A stretch of DNA of 9,949 nucleotides from Hydrogenophaga sp. (GCA_018335615.1 JAGXRS010000066.1:1-9949); one strand, 5' to 3'; shown: positions 1-5,929, counted from the stretch's first letter. Program-made: numbers and translations. The notes: generated from the sequence alone by a model not told the origin.

Positions 1-143
1 CCGGCTTGCACACCTGCGCCGATCTCGATGAGAAACATGACAGCGTTGACGATCAGCGCAATCCAGAGAATCTTTCGGTAGCGCGGGAGATTGACGAGGG
101 TCTCGGGTTTGGGGGTTTCGTGGTCACAGCAATGGGCAGACAT
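1..143 (-). CDS. Cation diffusion facilitator (metal efflux), N-terminal fragment
   Basis: Only the first 47 codons are present; the gene continues beyond the left edge. CDF proteins export divalent metals such as Zn, Cd, Co or Pb across the inner membrane in exchange for protons. The visible part has a short cytoplasmic head with a possible metal-binding cluster HCCDH (residues 4-8). A basic PRYRK stretch (20-24) follows, then the first membrane helix (about 25-45) carrying Asn33 and Glu40 in the spacing common in CDF helix 1. The start ATG at 143-141 has AAGGAA a few bases upstream on the minus strand. It is divergent from a CadR/PbrR-like regulator and sits downstream of a MerR-type promoter, so metal-inducible expression is likely. 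Family assignment rests on 47 residues plus context; the exact metal cannot be read. Another small polytopic metal transporter remains possible. Confidence 0.72.
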   Translation of the reverse strand, partial: MSAHCCDHETPKPETLVNLPRYRKILWIALIVNAVMFLIEIGAGVQA

Positions 144-165
144 GGTTTTTCCTTTCGATGCCTGC

Positions 166-196
166 ATTGGAAACCCTGGAGTCGCTACAGTGTCAA
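166..196 (-). promoter_or_regulatory. MerR-type operator/promoter for the divergent efflux gene
   Basis: Read on the minus strand, a perfect -35 TTGACA (196-191) and a -10-like TCCAAT (171-166) are separated by 19 bp, longer than the usual 17. Within the spacer lies a dyad with arms ACACTG and CAGGGT (plus-strand 173-178 and 188-193, one mismatch, 9 bp between arms). A stretched spacer filled by a dyad is the architecture MerR proteins untwist when metal is bound. The position just upstream of the efflux gene start fits. The promoter of merR itself is not obvious and probably lies in the same gap. Confidence 0.72.
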
Positions 197-221
197 TCAC
201 TTTTCAAACAAGGGTTTGACC

Positions 222-674
222 ATGCAGATCAAGGAACTGGCCCGTGCGACGGGCGTGGACGTGGAAACCATCCGCTACTACGAAAAGCAGGGCTTGCTGC
301 CCGAGCCGGCGCGGCGAGACAACGGCTACCGCGACTACGCCCCCGCCCACCTGGAGCGCCTGTCGTTCATCCGCCACTGCCGCGCCCTGGACATGCCCCT
401 GGCCGATGTGAACCGGCTTCTCGTTTTCGTGGATGCACCTGACGACCAGTGCGCAGAGGTGGACCTACTGGTGGATGTTCAGCTGGCTCGCGTACGGGCG
501 CGTCTCGAGAGCATGAAGGCGCTGGAGAAGCAGTTGCTTCAGCTGCGAGCGCGTTGCGCTGGAACGCATGCAGGTCACTGCGGCATTCTGGATGAGCTGG
601 TGTCAGCCGCGAACGGTGAGGCTTGCGCGTGCCATCCAGGATCAACCCGAGTTAATGACCGGTCAGCGCTGTAG
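222..674 (+). CDS. cadR: MerR-family Cd(II)/Pb(II)-responsive transcriptional regulator (CadR/PbrR type)
   Basis: This 150-residue protein has the length typical of CadR/PbrR. The N-terminal winged helix-turn-helix is clear: MQIKELARATGVDVETIRYYE at residues 1-21, then the wing with DNGYRDY (33-39). A dimerising coiled coil follows (about 81-120). Cys77, Cys112 and Cys120 occupy the places of the three metal-binding cysteines of the Cd/Pb branch, which separates it from Cu- or Hg-type relatives. The tail has two more cysteines and a histidine (C135, C137, H138). The ATG at 222 is chosen because the domain begins there exactly and AAGGG precedes it at a good distance; an open frame reaching further upstream runs through the divergent promoter and is not coding. 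It should bind the 166-196 dyad and switch on the efflux gene. Whether Cd, Pb or Zn is the true inducer cannot be told from sequence. Confidence 0.88.
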   Translation: MQIKELARATGVDVETIRYYEKQGLLPEPARRDNGYRDYAPAHLERLSFIRHCRALDMPLADVNRLLVFVDAPDDQCAEVDLLVDVQLARVRARLESMKALEKQLLQLRARCAGTHAGHCGILDELVSAANGEACACHPGSTRVNDRSAL

Positions 675-675
675 A

Positions 676-703
676 CCGCTCATCGCCATCTCATACTGAG
701 CGG
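676..703 (+). terminator. Possible hairpin after merR
   Basis: Perfect 7-bp arms CCGCTCA (676-682) and TGAGCGG (697-703) flank a 14-nt loop, starting one base after the merR stop codon. The position suits a transcription end. There is no U-run behind it and the loop is long, so it could equally be a mere RNA structure or part of a processed transcript. Confidence 0.3.
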
Positions 704-852
704 CTGCGCCGGGCAGTGTCCTCGCACCTATCCAGCTTCGGCAAGTGTCCGAGAACAGCCTTGAGCGGATGCTCGCGTCGCTAGAGGCGGTGCCGGCCGA
801 CGGCCTCTGGAACGCCGTTTGCCGCATAACCGGCAAGGAGACAACGCCATGA
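700..852 (+). pseudogene. Possible gene remnant ending at the CXXCXGXG gene start
   Basis: A frame stays open from the TGA at 697-699 to a TGA at 850-852, which overlaps the ATG (849-851) of the next gene as ATGA. The readable C-terminal part is protein-like: SENSLERMLASLEAVPADG, then LWNAVCRITGKE. No ATG start with a ribosome binding site is visible; GTG at 745 would give 35 residues. I read it as the tail of a gene that lost its front, or a small coupled leader ORF. I do not recognise a family. The ATGA overlap and the plausible amphipathic sequence are the only support. Confidence 0.25.
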
Positions 853-1067
853 CACGACCTTCCAGCGATCAACCGGCCTGCGCGGCCGACCGTGAACCGT
901 CCCAGGCGGCGGCGCCCATCTCACCGGGCGATGAAGCGCCCCCCGGCACGCCAGGCACCGGCGAAACGGTGTGTCGTGGCTGCGGTGGCAGCGGACGAAA
1001 AGATGGGGCAACCTGTCCGGAGTGCGACGGCACCGGACTGGTCACAGTCGGCATCGGTGGCGCTTAA
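849..1067 (+). CDS. Small CXXCXGXG (DnaJ-type zinc knuckle) protein, function unknown
   Basis: The protein has 72 residues. The first 40 are Pro/Ala/Ser/Gly-rich and look disordered (APISPGDEAPPGTPGTGET). The end carries two CXXCXGXG motifs, CRGCGGSG (42-49) and CPECDGTG (56-63). Together they can hold one zinc, like half of the DnaJ cysteine-rich domain. No J domain, membrane segment or signal peptide is present, so this is not a chaperone of the DnaJ family. The ATG at 849 is chosen over an ATG at 819 because AAGGAG (835-840) lies 8 bases upstream. It lies in the same direction as merR and may be a metal-linked accessory, but context is the only argument. By recollection, similar small proteins occur in betaproteobacterial accessory regions, without known function. 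Confidence 0.68.
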   Translation: MTRPSSDQPACAADREPSQAAAPISPGDEAPPGTPGTGETVCRGCGGSGRKDGATCPECDGTGLVTVGIGGA

Positions 1068-1732
1068 CGGCGCACTGGTGTCCCCACGACAGGCTACGGG
1101 TGCTAGCGGTCTGGCATCCGACGGGTCGGGCGCCGCCCTCGATCCCTGGGTGCGGAGCAATGGGCGTGAGAGCCAGCCAATGGATACGATGGCATTTGAG
1201 AGCTGAAGGTCCGGTTTTCAGAACACAGAGGAACAGCTGCTTTGGTCGAGAGCATCAGCACATCCAAGACCCGAGCGGGCATTCCCGGCACTTGACCAGT
1301 GATCACCTGCCGAGCGACCGGTTCAGTGAGCACCGGCCACTGGCCCTCCTGGCTGCGGTAAAGCCGGCTTCAGTACCGCGAAAGAGCCCAGTCTCAGAAA
1401 TCGAGCGACAGCATCCAGCCTAGAACAGCCGCTCACCACAATAATTTCCATCGGCCCATCATTGCGCGTTCCACGCCGCAACCCATCCAAGTCGGATGGT
1501 GACCACAACCTCCGCCCTCATCCCCCGCATCGTCCATACCCCGCTGGATCAGCCATCGAATCCAGCATCGAACACGCCTCAGCTGCGCCCTACAGTGACT
1601 CCACGGTGTTCAAAGTCCTGGCGCGCGATGCACCAGTTCACTGCACCTAACCGGGAGCACAACCATGGCCGCATCAGCGTCGACAACTTGCAGAGTGCCA
1701 TTTCGGCAACGGATCATGCGCCCCTGCGTTTG
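1068..1732. other. Gene-poor stretch, no convincing gene seen
   Basis: Open frames occur on both strands here (for example 1103-1333 minus and 1496-1780 plus). They lack a ribosome binding site, show no known motif and have uneven composition for coding DNA of this window, so I do not call them. GC is lower than in the operon and short AT-rich patches occur (around 1438-1450). The stretch holds a nested palindrome at 1355-1379 and a small hairpin at 1483-1499 (CCATCC, 5-nt loop, GGATGG). It may be decayed sequence left by an insertion between the metal module and the transfer operon. Confidence 0.5.
1355..1379. repeat. Nested inverted repeat (25 bp)
   Basis: The outer arms GCGGTA (1355-1360) and TACCGC (1374-1379) are perfect complements. 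They enclose the perfect 10-bp palindrome AAGCCGGCTT (1361-1370) plus a 3-nt offset. Such a compact two-level dyad could be a protein-binding site or a hairpin. No gene starts or ends close by, so no role can be assigned. Confidence 0.45.
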
Positions 1733-1744
1733 TGTGGCGCCACA
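1733..1744. promoter_or_regulatory. Perfect 12-bp palindrome upstream of virB1, candidate operator
   Basis: TGTGGCGCCACA reads identically on both strands and lies 102 bp before the virB1 start, where a regulator of the transfer operon could bind. It does not match the KorA or KorB boxes of IncP plasmids as I know them. No good sigma-70 promoter is visible beside it, so the operator role is an inference from position. Confidence 0.3.
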
Positions 1745-1766
1745 AGCATCTCGTGGGATAGGCGGC

Positions 1767-1813
1767 CAGCCCTGGCTTAAACAGCCACACTACTCCTCCC
1801 TCCGCCAGGGCTG
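1767..1813 (+). promoter_or_regulatory. Long-stem inverted repeat in the virB1 leader
   Basis: Perfect 10-bp arms CAGCCCTGGC (1767-1776) and GCCAGGGCTG (1804-1813) enclose 27 nt. A second, competing hairpin, TGGCT (1773-1777) with AGCCA (1783-1787), uses part of the first arm. The right arm ends at the first base of the tandem repeat that carries the Shine-Dalgarno copies. In RNA this could form a stem just before the ribosome binding site; in DNA it could be a dimer-binding site. The two-structure arrangement resembles a leader switch, but nothing here proves one. Confidence 0.4.
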
Positions 1814-1846
1814 ACCCTTCAGGAGCAGACCCTTCAGGAGCAGACC
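1813..1846 (+). repeat. Tandem 15-bp duplication carrying two Shine-Dalgarno copies
   Basis: GACCCTTCAGGAGCA occurs twice without interruption (1813-1827 and 1828-1842), followed by GACC of a third unit directly before the virB1 ATG at 1847. Each unit contains CAGGAG, a good Shine-Dalgarno sequence. The proximal copy (1835-1840) is correctly spaced for the ATG; the distal one is 15 bases too far. It looks like a recent slippage duplication of the ribosome binding site. Confidence 0.85.
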
Positions 1847-2338
1847 ATGGATGCAACAACGCTTCTGTCCCTGCTGCTAGCCTGCGCCCCTGAGGTACAC
1901 CCCGAAACAGCGACGGCCCTGGTACGAGTGGAAAGCAACTTCAACCCCTGGGCCATCGGCGTCGTCGGTGGCGCGCTGCCCCGGCAGCCACGCCACCACG
2001 CCGAGGCGCTTGCCGCCGTGCGCACGCTGCAGGACGCCGGGCGCAACTTCAGCGTCGGGCTGGCGCAGATCAATGTGGGCAACTGGGCACGCCTGGGCTT
2101 GACCGCGTCATCGGCCTTCGAACCCTGCCGCAACCTGGCTGCCATGCAGCGCGTACTGACCGAGTGTTTCGACCGCGCCCGTCGCGCTCCTGCAGCACCC
2201 AACGAACAGCAGGCCTTGCGTCGCGCCCTCTCCTGCTACTACAGCGGCAATTTCTCGACCGGCTTTCGTCATGGCTATGTGCGCAAGGTCGTGCTGGCCG
2301 CGCAGTCACCGTCCCGTTTTGTTCCACCCCACCCCTGA
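1847..2338 (+). CDS. virB1: VirB1-like lytic transglycosylase of the T4SS
   Basis: This 163-residue enzyme of the SLT (GH23-type) fold cuts peptidoglycan glycan strands so the secretion channel can cross the wall. Motifs run in family order: catalytic Glu29 in VRVESNFNPWAIGV (26-39), GLAQIN (71-76), and YYSGNF (131-136) near the end. The domain starts almost at residue 1 (MDATTLLSLLLACAPEVHPE), and the short hydrophobic start is not a convincing signal peptide. Many plasmid and island VirB1 proteins begin this way, so export may use the T4SS itself or be weakly Sec-dependent. The ATG at 1847 follows a duplicated CAGGAG. It is the first gene of the operon, with virB2 only 12 bases behind. The family call is safe; the gene name rests on synteny. 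Confidence 0.9.
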   Translation: MDATTLLSLLLACAPEVHPETATALVRVESNFNPWAIGVVGGALPRQPRHHAEALAAVRTLQDAGRNFSVGLAQINVGNWARLGLTASSAFEPCRNLAAMQRVLTECFDRARRAPAAPNEQQALRRALSCYYSGNFSTGFRHGYVRKVVLAAQSPSRFVPPHP

Positions 2339-2350
2339 AGGAGAAATGCC

Positions 2351-2641
2351 ATGAAACCCGTCCAGTCTTTCCTGCGTCAGTCTCGCCGTCTGGCCCTGCT
2401 GGCACCCTGGTGCATGGCCCCGGCCGCCATGGCCCAGGGCTTCGAGAAGGTCAACACCACGGTCACCAACGTCAACACCATCCTGGTGACGATCTCGATT
2501 GCCGTGGTGACGATCGCGATCATCTGGGCCGGCTTCAAGATGATCTTTCAGGGCGCGCGCCTGGCCGATGTGGCCAACGTGCTGATCGGCGGCACGCTCA
2601 TTGGTGGCGCGGCGGCCTTTGCCAGCTTCATCGTGACCTGA
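2351..2641 (+). CDS. virB2: VirB2/TrbC-type major pilin precursor
   Basis: This 96-residue pilin precursor is of standard length. A long signal sequence has Arg12-Arg13, a hydrophobic core and a cleavage site after AMA28, leaving a 68-residue mature pilin. Two membrane helices follow (about 42-60 and 75-95), joined by a short polar loop with GFKMIFQGARLAD (61-73), the VirB2 signature loop that faces the pilus lumen. Mature pilins rest in the inner membrane and are extracted to build the extracellular pilus. The ATG at 2351 has AAGGAG (2338-2343) overlapping the last base of virB1, which suggests coupled translation. No cysteine remains in the mature form, as Cys21 lies in the signal peptide. 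Cyclisation of the pilin cannot be judged. Confidence 0.9.
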   Translation: MKPVQSFLRQSRRLALLAPWCMAPAAMAQGFEKVNTTVTNVNTILVTISIAVVTIAIIWAGFKMIFQGARLADVANVLIGGTLIGGAAAFASFIVT

Positions 2642-2674
2642 AGCGCAAAGCGCCTGACACTCTGGAGTGGCACC

Positions 2675-3007
2675 GTGCAAGCCGAAGCCATCTACAAAGG
2701 CGCCACCCGGCCCGCGATGAAGCTGGGCATTCCGCTGGTGCCACTCGTGGTGCTGTTTGGCAGCGGCATGCTGCTGATCCTCTGGGGCGGCGTCTTGCTC
2801 AGCTGGTGGGTCGCCGCGGGCGTTCTGCTCGCCATCGCGCCCGTGCTGCTCTGGATGCGCTGGGTCACGGCGCAAGACGACCAGCGCTTTCGCCAGGTGT
2901 TCATCGCCCTGAAGCTGCGCCACCACGACCGCAACCGCCGCTTCTGGCGCGCGCGCAGCTACTCCCCCACCCTGTTTCGAGGAGCCCGCGATGTTTGGCA
3001 TGTTTGA
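2675..3007 (+). CDS. virB3: VirB3 inner-membrane T4SS protein
   Basis: This 110-residue protein has the size of VirB3. It has the family opening YKGATRPAM (7-15), a hydrophobic hairpin of two membrane segments (about 18-38 and 42-61), and a basic cytoplasmic tail with KLRHHDRNRRFWRARSYSP (80-98). VirB3 docks on VirB4 at the inner membrane and is needed for pilus assembly; in some systems the two are fused. The start is GTG at 2675, preceded by TGGAG (2663-2667); no better ATG fits the conserved N-terminus. Its end overlaps the start of virB4 by 17 bases, matching the tight stoichiometric link of the pair. Confidence 0.9.
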   Translation: MQAEAIYKGATRPAMKLGIPLVPLVVLFGSGMLLILWGGVLLSWWVAAGVLLAIAPVLLWMRWVTAQDDQRFRQVFIALKLRHHDRNRRFWRARSYSPTLFRGARDVWHV

Positions 3008-5513
3008 GCCGGCACGCCCGGCACCGGGGCAGCCGCCCCAGCTGAAACAAAGTAAGCGACAAGACCCGCGCGCCCTGCCCCATTACTGGACACAGGCCTT
3101 GCGCGACAACCCGCTGGCGCGCTTCGTGCCGTTCTCTTCCCTGGTGTCCGAGCACGACGTGATCACACGGGGCGGCGACTACCTGCGGGTCTGGCGCCTG
3201 GAGGGCGTGCCCTTCGAATGTGCGGACGAGCATGTGATTCGCGAACGGCACGAGGCGATGTGCAGCCTGTTGCGCAACCTCTCGGGCGGGCAGTGGGCGG
3301 TCTGGAGCCACCGCGTGCACCGCGCGGTGCACGACACGCTGCAGCACCCTGCACAACCCGGCTTTGCCCGCGATCTGTCACAGGCCTACCAGGCGCGGCT
3401 GGGCCGGCGCGCCATGATGAGCAACGAGCTGTACCTCACCCTGGTCTACCGGCCCAACACCTCGCGCATCAGCCGGGTGCTGCAGCCACGCAAACGGTCG
3501 CTGGCCGCCATCGCGCAGGCCCAGGCGGACGCGCTGCGGGTGATGGAGGAGCGCTCGACTTTCGTCGAGCGCGTGCTGCGCGGTTTTGCACCGCAGCGCC
3601 TGGGCGTGCGGCTGCAGGGCGCGCGGCGCTATTCCGAAGTCGCCGAGTTCCTGGGTTTTCTGGTCAACGGGTCGTGGAAACCGGTGCCGCTGGCGGCCGG
3701 CCCGCTCTACCGCACCCTGCCCCACACGCGGCTGAGCTTTGGGGGTGACAAGCTGGAGCTGCGACACGGCGATCAGCGCCGATGCGCGGCGCTGGTGGAT
3801 ATCAAGGAATACGCCGATGCCGTGGAGCCGGGCATTCTGAACGCCCTGCTGTATGAGCCGAGCGAGTTCATCGAGACCCAGAGTTTTTCGGTGCTACCGC
3901 GCCGCGAAGCGATGCGGGCGCTCGAGCTGCAGCGCGACCAGCTGATCGCCAGCGACGACGTGGTGGCCAGCCAGATCGCCGACATGGACACGGCACTCGA
4001 TGAACTGGGCGACGGCCAGTTCTGCATGGGCGAGTACCACTACAGCCTGGTGGTGTTCGGCCAGCCGGGTGAGAACAGCCTGAGCGACGCTGGGCGCAAG
4101 GCCGCCCAGGCCATGGGCGCGGTGGGCGAGGCGTCGAGCCTGCAGCTGGCACCGGTCGATCTGGTGGCCGATGCGGCCTGGTTTGCCCAGTGGCCGGGCA
4201 ACTGGGCCTGGCGCCCACGCGAGGCCAAGCTCTCATCGCGCGCCTTTGCCGCGCTGGCCAGCGCGCACAACTTTGCACGCGGCAAGCGCGACGGCAACCC
4301 CTGGGGCGAGGCGCTGGCCCTGCTGCACACGCCGTCGGGCCAGCCGTTCTACCTGAACCTGCACAGCAGCCCGCCGGGCGAAGACTGCCGGGACCAGAAG
4401 CTGCCGGGCAACACCCTCATCATCGGCTCCACCGGCGTGGGCAAGACCACGCTGGAGATGTTCCTGCTCACGCTCACACGCAAGTGGCACCCGGCGCCGC
4501 GCCTGGTGCTGTTCGACCTGGACCGGGGGTGCGAGATCGCCATCCGCGCGCTCAACGGCCGCTACTTCACGCTGGAAGCGGGCAAGCCCACCCAGCTGAA
4601 CCCGCTGCAACGCGACCCGACTCCGGCGCGCGTGCAGTTCTGGGAGCAGCTGATCCGCCTGTGTGTGGCCACGCCCACCCTGCCCCTGCTGCCCGCCGAC
4701 GAGCGGGCCATTGCAGACGCGGTGCGCACCGTGGCGGGCATGCCGCAGGGCCTGCGCCGCTTCTCCACCGTGCGGCAAAACCTGCCCAAGGCCGGCCACA
4801 ACAGCCTGTACGAGCGGCTGGGGCGCTGGTGCGAGGGCGGCGCGCTGGGCTGGGTGTTCGACCAGGCCAGCGACCAACTGATGGATCTGGACGCCGAATC
4901 GGTGATTGCGTTCGACACCACCGAGTTTCTGGACCTGCCCGAGGTGCGCACGCCGGTGATGCTGTACCTGCTGCAGGTGATGGAAGAGCTGATCGACGGG
5001 CAGCGCCTGATCTATGTGATTTCCGAATTCTGGAAGGCGCTGGACCACGCCATCTTCAGTGACTTTGCCAAGCAGAAGCAGAAGACGATCCGCAAGCAGA
5101 ACGGCCTGGGCATCTTCGACACCCAGAGCCCGTCGGACGTGCTGCGCCACCCGATCGGGCGGACGATGGTCGAACAAAGCGTGACCAAGATCTTCCTGGC
5201 CAACCCCGAAGCGGTGCGCGAGGAGTACGTCGAGGGCTTTGGCCTGAGCGAGGCCGAATACGAGATCGTGCGCGGCCTGGGCGCGCAAGGGGGTCGGCGC
5301 TTCCTGGTCAAGCAGGGCCACACCAGCGCGCTGTGCGAACTCGACCTCGGCGGCCTGGACGACTTCATCACCGTGCTCTCCGCCACCACCGACAACGTCG
5401 CCCTGCTCGACGTGCTGCGTGAGCGGCACGACGACGATCCCGCGCAGTGGCTGCCTGCGCTGCAGCGGGAAGTCCGGGAAAGAAAACTTCGCACTATCAG
5501 GAGCGGCTCATGA
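2991..5513 (+). CDS. virB4: VirB4/CagE-family conjugation ATPase
   Basis: This 840-residue ATPase powers pilus biogenesis and substrate transfer at the inner membrane. An N-terminal CagE/TrbE/VirB-like half (about 1-400) leads to a RecA-like C-terminal half. Walker A is GSTGVGKTT (479-487), with LFDLDRG soon after as in the family. The Walker B region reads LIYVISEFWKAL, with Ser678-Glu679 where Asp-Glu is usual. It is followed by RKQNG (701-705) and TQSPSD (711-716), then EQSVTKIFLANPEA. The ATG at 2991 has GAGGAG (2979-2984) upstream; an ATG at 3000 is a weaker alternative. The gene overlaps virB3 by 17 bases, and its TGA overlaps the next ATG (ATGA). Length and all other motifs are intact, so I consider it functional unless the Walker B change matters. 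Confidence 0.95.
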   Translation: MFGMFEPARPAPGQPPQLKQSKRQDPRALPHYWTQALRDNPLARFVPFSSLVSEHDVITRGGDYLRVWRLEGVPFECADEHVIRERHEAMCSLLRNLSGGQWAVWSHRVHRAVHDTLQHPAQPGFARDLSQAYQARLGRRAMMSNELYLTLVYRPNTSRISRVLQPRKRSLAAIAQAQADALRVMEERSTFVERVLRGFAPQRLGVRLQGARRYSEVAEFLGFLVNGSWKPVPLAAGPLYRTLPHTRLSFGGDKLELRHGDQRRCAALVDIKEYADAVEPGILNALLYEPSEFIETQSFSVLPRREAMRALELQRDQLIASDDVVASQIADMDTALDELGDGQFCMGEYHYSLVVFGQPGENSLSDAGRKAAQAMGAVGEASSLQLAPVDLVADAAWFAQWPGNWAWRPREAKLSSRAFAALASAHNFARGKRDGNPWGEALALLHTPSGQPFYLNLHSSPPGEDCRDQKLPGNTLIIGSTGVGKTTLEMFLLTLTRKWHPAPRLVLFDLDRGCEIAIRALNGRYFTLEAGKPTQLNPLQRDPTPARVQFWEQLIRLCVATPTLPLLPADERAIADAVRTVAGMPQGLRRFSTVRQNLPKAGHNSLYERLGRWCEGGALGWVFDQASDQLMDLDAESVIAFDTTEFLDLPEVRTPVMLYLLQVMEELIDGQRLIYVISEFWKALDHAIFSDFAKQKQKTIRKQNGLGIFDTQSPSDVLRHPIGRTMVEQSVTKIFLANPEAVREEYVEGFGLSEAEYEIVRGLGAQGGRRFLVKQGHTSALCELDLGGLDDFITVLSATTDNVALLDVLRERHDDDPAQWLPALQREVRERKLRTIRSGS

Positions 5514-5917
5514 AAACACTTGTTCGTCCTCTGGCGTTGATCGCCATAGCCATCACCACCAGCGTCGCCAGTGCCCAGTACGTCAAGGGCAACGAGGCGG
5601 TGCGCTTGATGCCGAATGGCACGACCGCAGTCGATGTGCCACCACTGCCACGGGTTTCTCTCGGGGCCCCCTGTCCGGCTGCAAAGCCGGGATGCGCTGC
5701 GGGTGGCTGGAAGATGCTGGAAAGCACCGATGGCTTGGTCGAATGCACAGAAGTGTTCGGCCGGCCCACGACCTGCCGCCCATCCACATTCGGGACCGAA
5801 AAGCGATCTCGCGTCTGGATCGTGAAGGTGAAAGGCACGTGGATGCAATGCGCCGAGCCAACCATCTCCAACCGCTGTGTGAGCTTGATGAAGCTCCCGG
5901 TGAGCGCTGTCCAGTAG
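5510..5917 (+). CDS. Secreted six-cysteine protein of unknown function in the virB operon
   Basis: This 135-residue protein is not one I recognise. A clear Sec signal peptide (MKTLVRPLALIAIAITTSVA then SA) predicts cleavage after Ala22. The mature 113 residues contain six cysteines (55, 62, 79, 89, 114, 123), an even number that suggests three periplasmic disulfides. Other marks are a Pro-rich loop (44-60) and aromatic-basic strands (RVWIVKVKGTWMQC, 101-114). There is no lipobox and no membrane helix, so it is neither a VirB7 nor an ordinary Eex lipoprotein. The ATG at 5510 is chosen over an upstream in-frame ATG at 5447 because the latter lies inside virB4, while this one has CAGGAG (5498-5503), couples to the virB4 stop as ATGA, and starts the signal peptide. 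It sits where canonical operons carry virB5. Pilus accessory, exclusion factor or core stabiliser are all possible. Confidence 0.85.
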   Translation: MKTLVRPLALIAIAITTSVASAQYVKGNEAVRLMPNGTTAVDVPPLPRVSLGAPCPAAKPGCAAGGWKMLESTDGLVECTEVFGRPTTCRPSTFGTEKRSRVWIVKVKGTWMQCAEPTISNRCVSLMKLPVSAVQ

Positions 5918-5929
5918 CAGGGGTCGATC

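Noticed and set aside
6..221. In-frame upstream extension of the merR reading frame
   Set aside because: It runs antisense through the efflux gene and across the divergent promoter. The MerR domain starts exactly at the ATG at 222 with its own ribosome binding site.
676..703. Strong intrinsic terminator after merR
   Set aside because: The dyad is real but has a 14-nt loop and no T-run, so I list it only as a weak possibility.
971..1423. 150-codon open frame after the CXXCXGXG gene
   Set aside because: It starts inside the CXXCXGXG gene in another frame, has no ribosome binding site, and its Trp/His/Arg-rich product resembles no protein.
1688..1717. Sigma-70 promoter for the virB operon (TTGCAG with GATCAT)
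   Set aside because: Only half of the -35 bases match and the -10 is poor, so it is not separable from chance.
1496..1780. 94-codon open frame before virB1
   Set aside because: No Shine-Dalgarno, low-complexity Thr/Pro/Ser product, no motif, and it runs into the leader hairpin.
4233..5429. 398-codon open frame antisense to virB4
   Set aside because: It is a shadow of GC-rich virB4 codons: His/Gln/Ala-rich product, no start signal and no known domain.
5447..5509. Earlier ATG for the six-Cys gene
   Set aside because: The extra 21 residues lie inside virB4, would bury the signal peptide, and lack a ribosome binding site, whereas CAGGAG precedes 5510.
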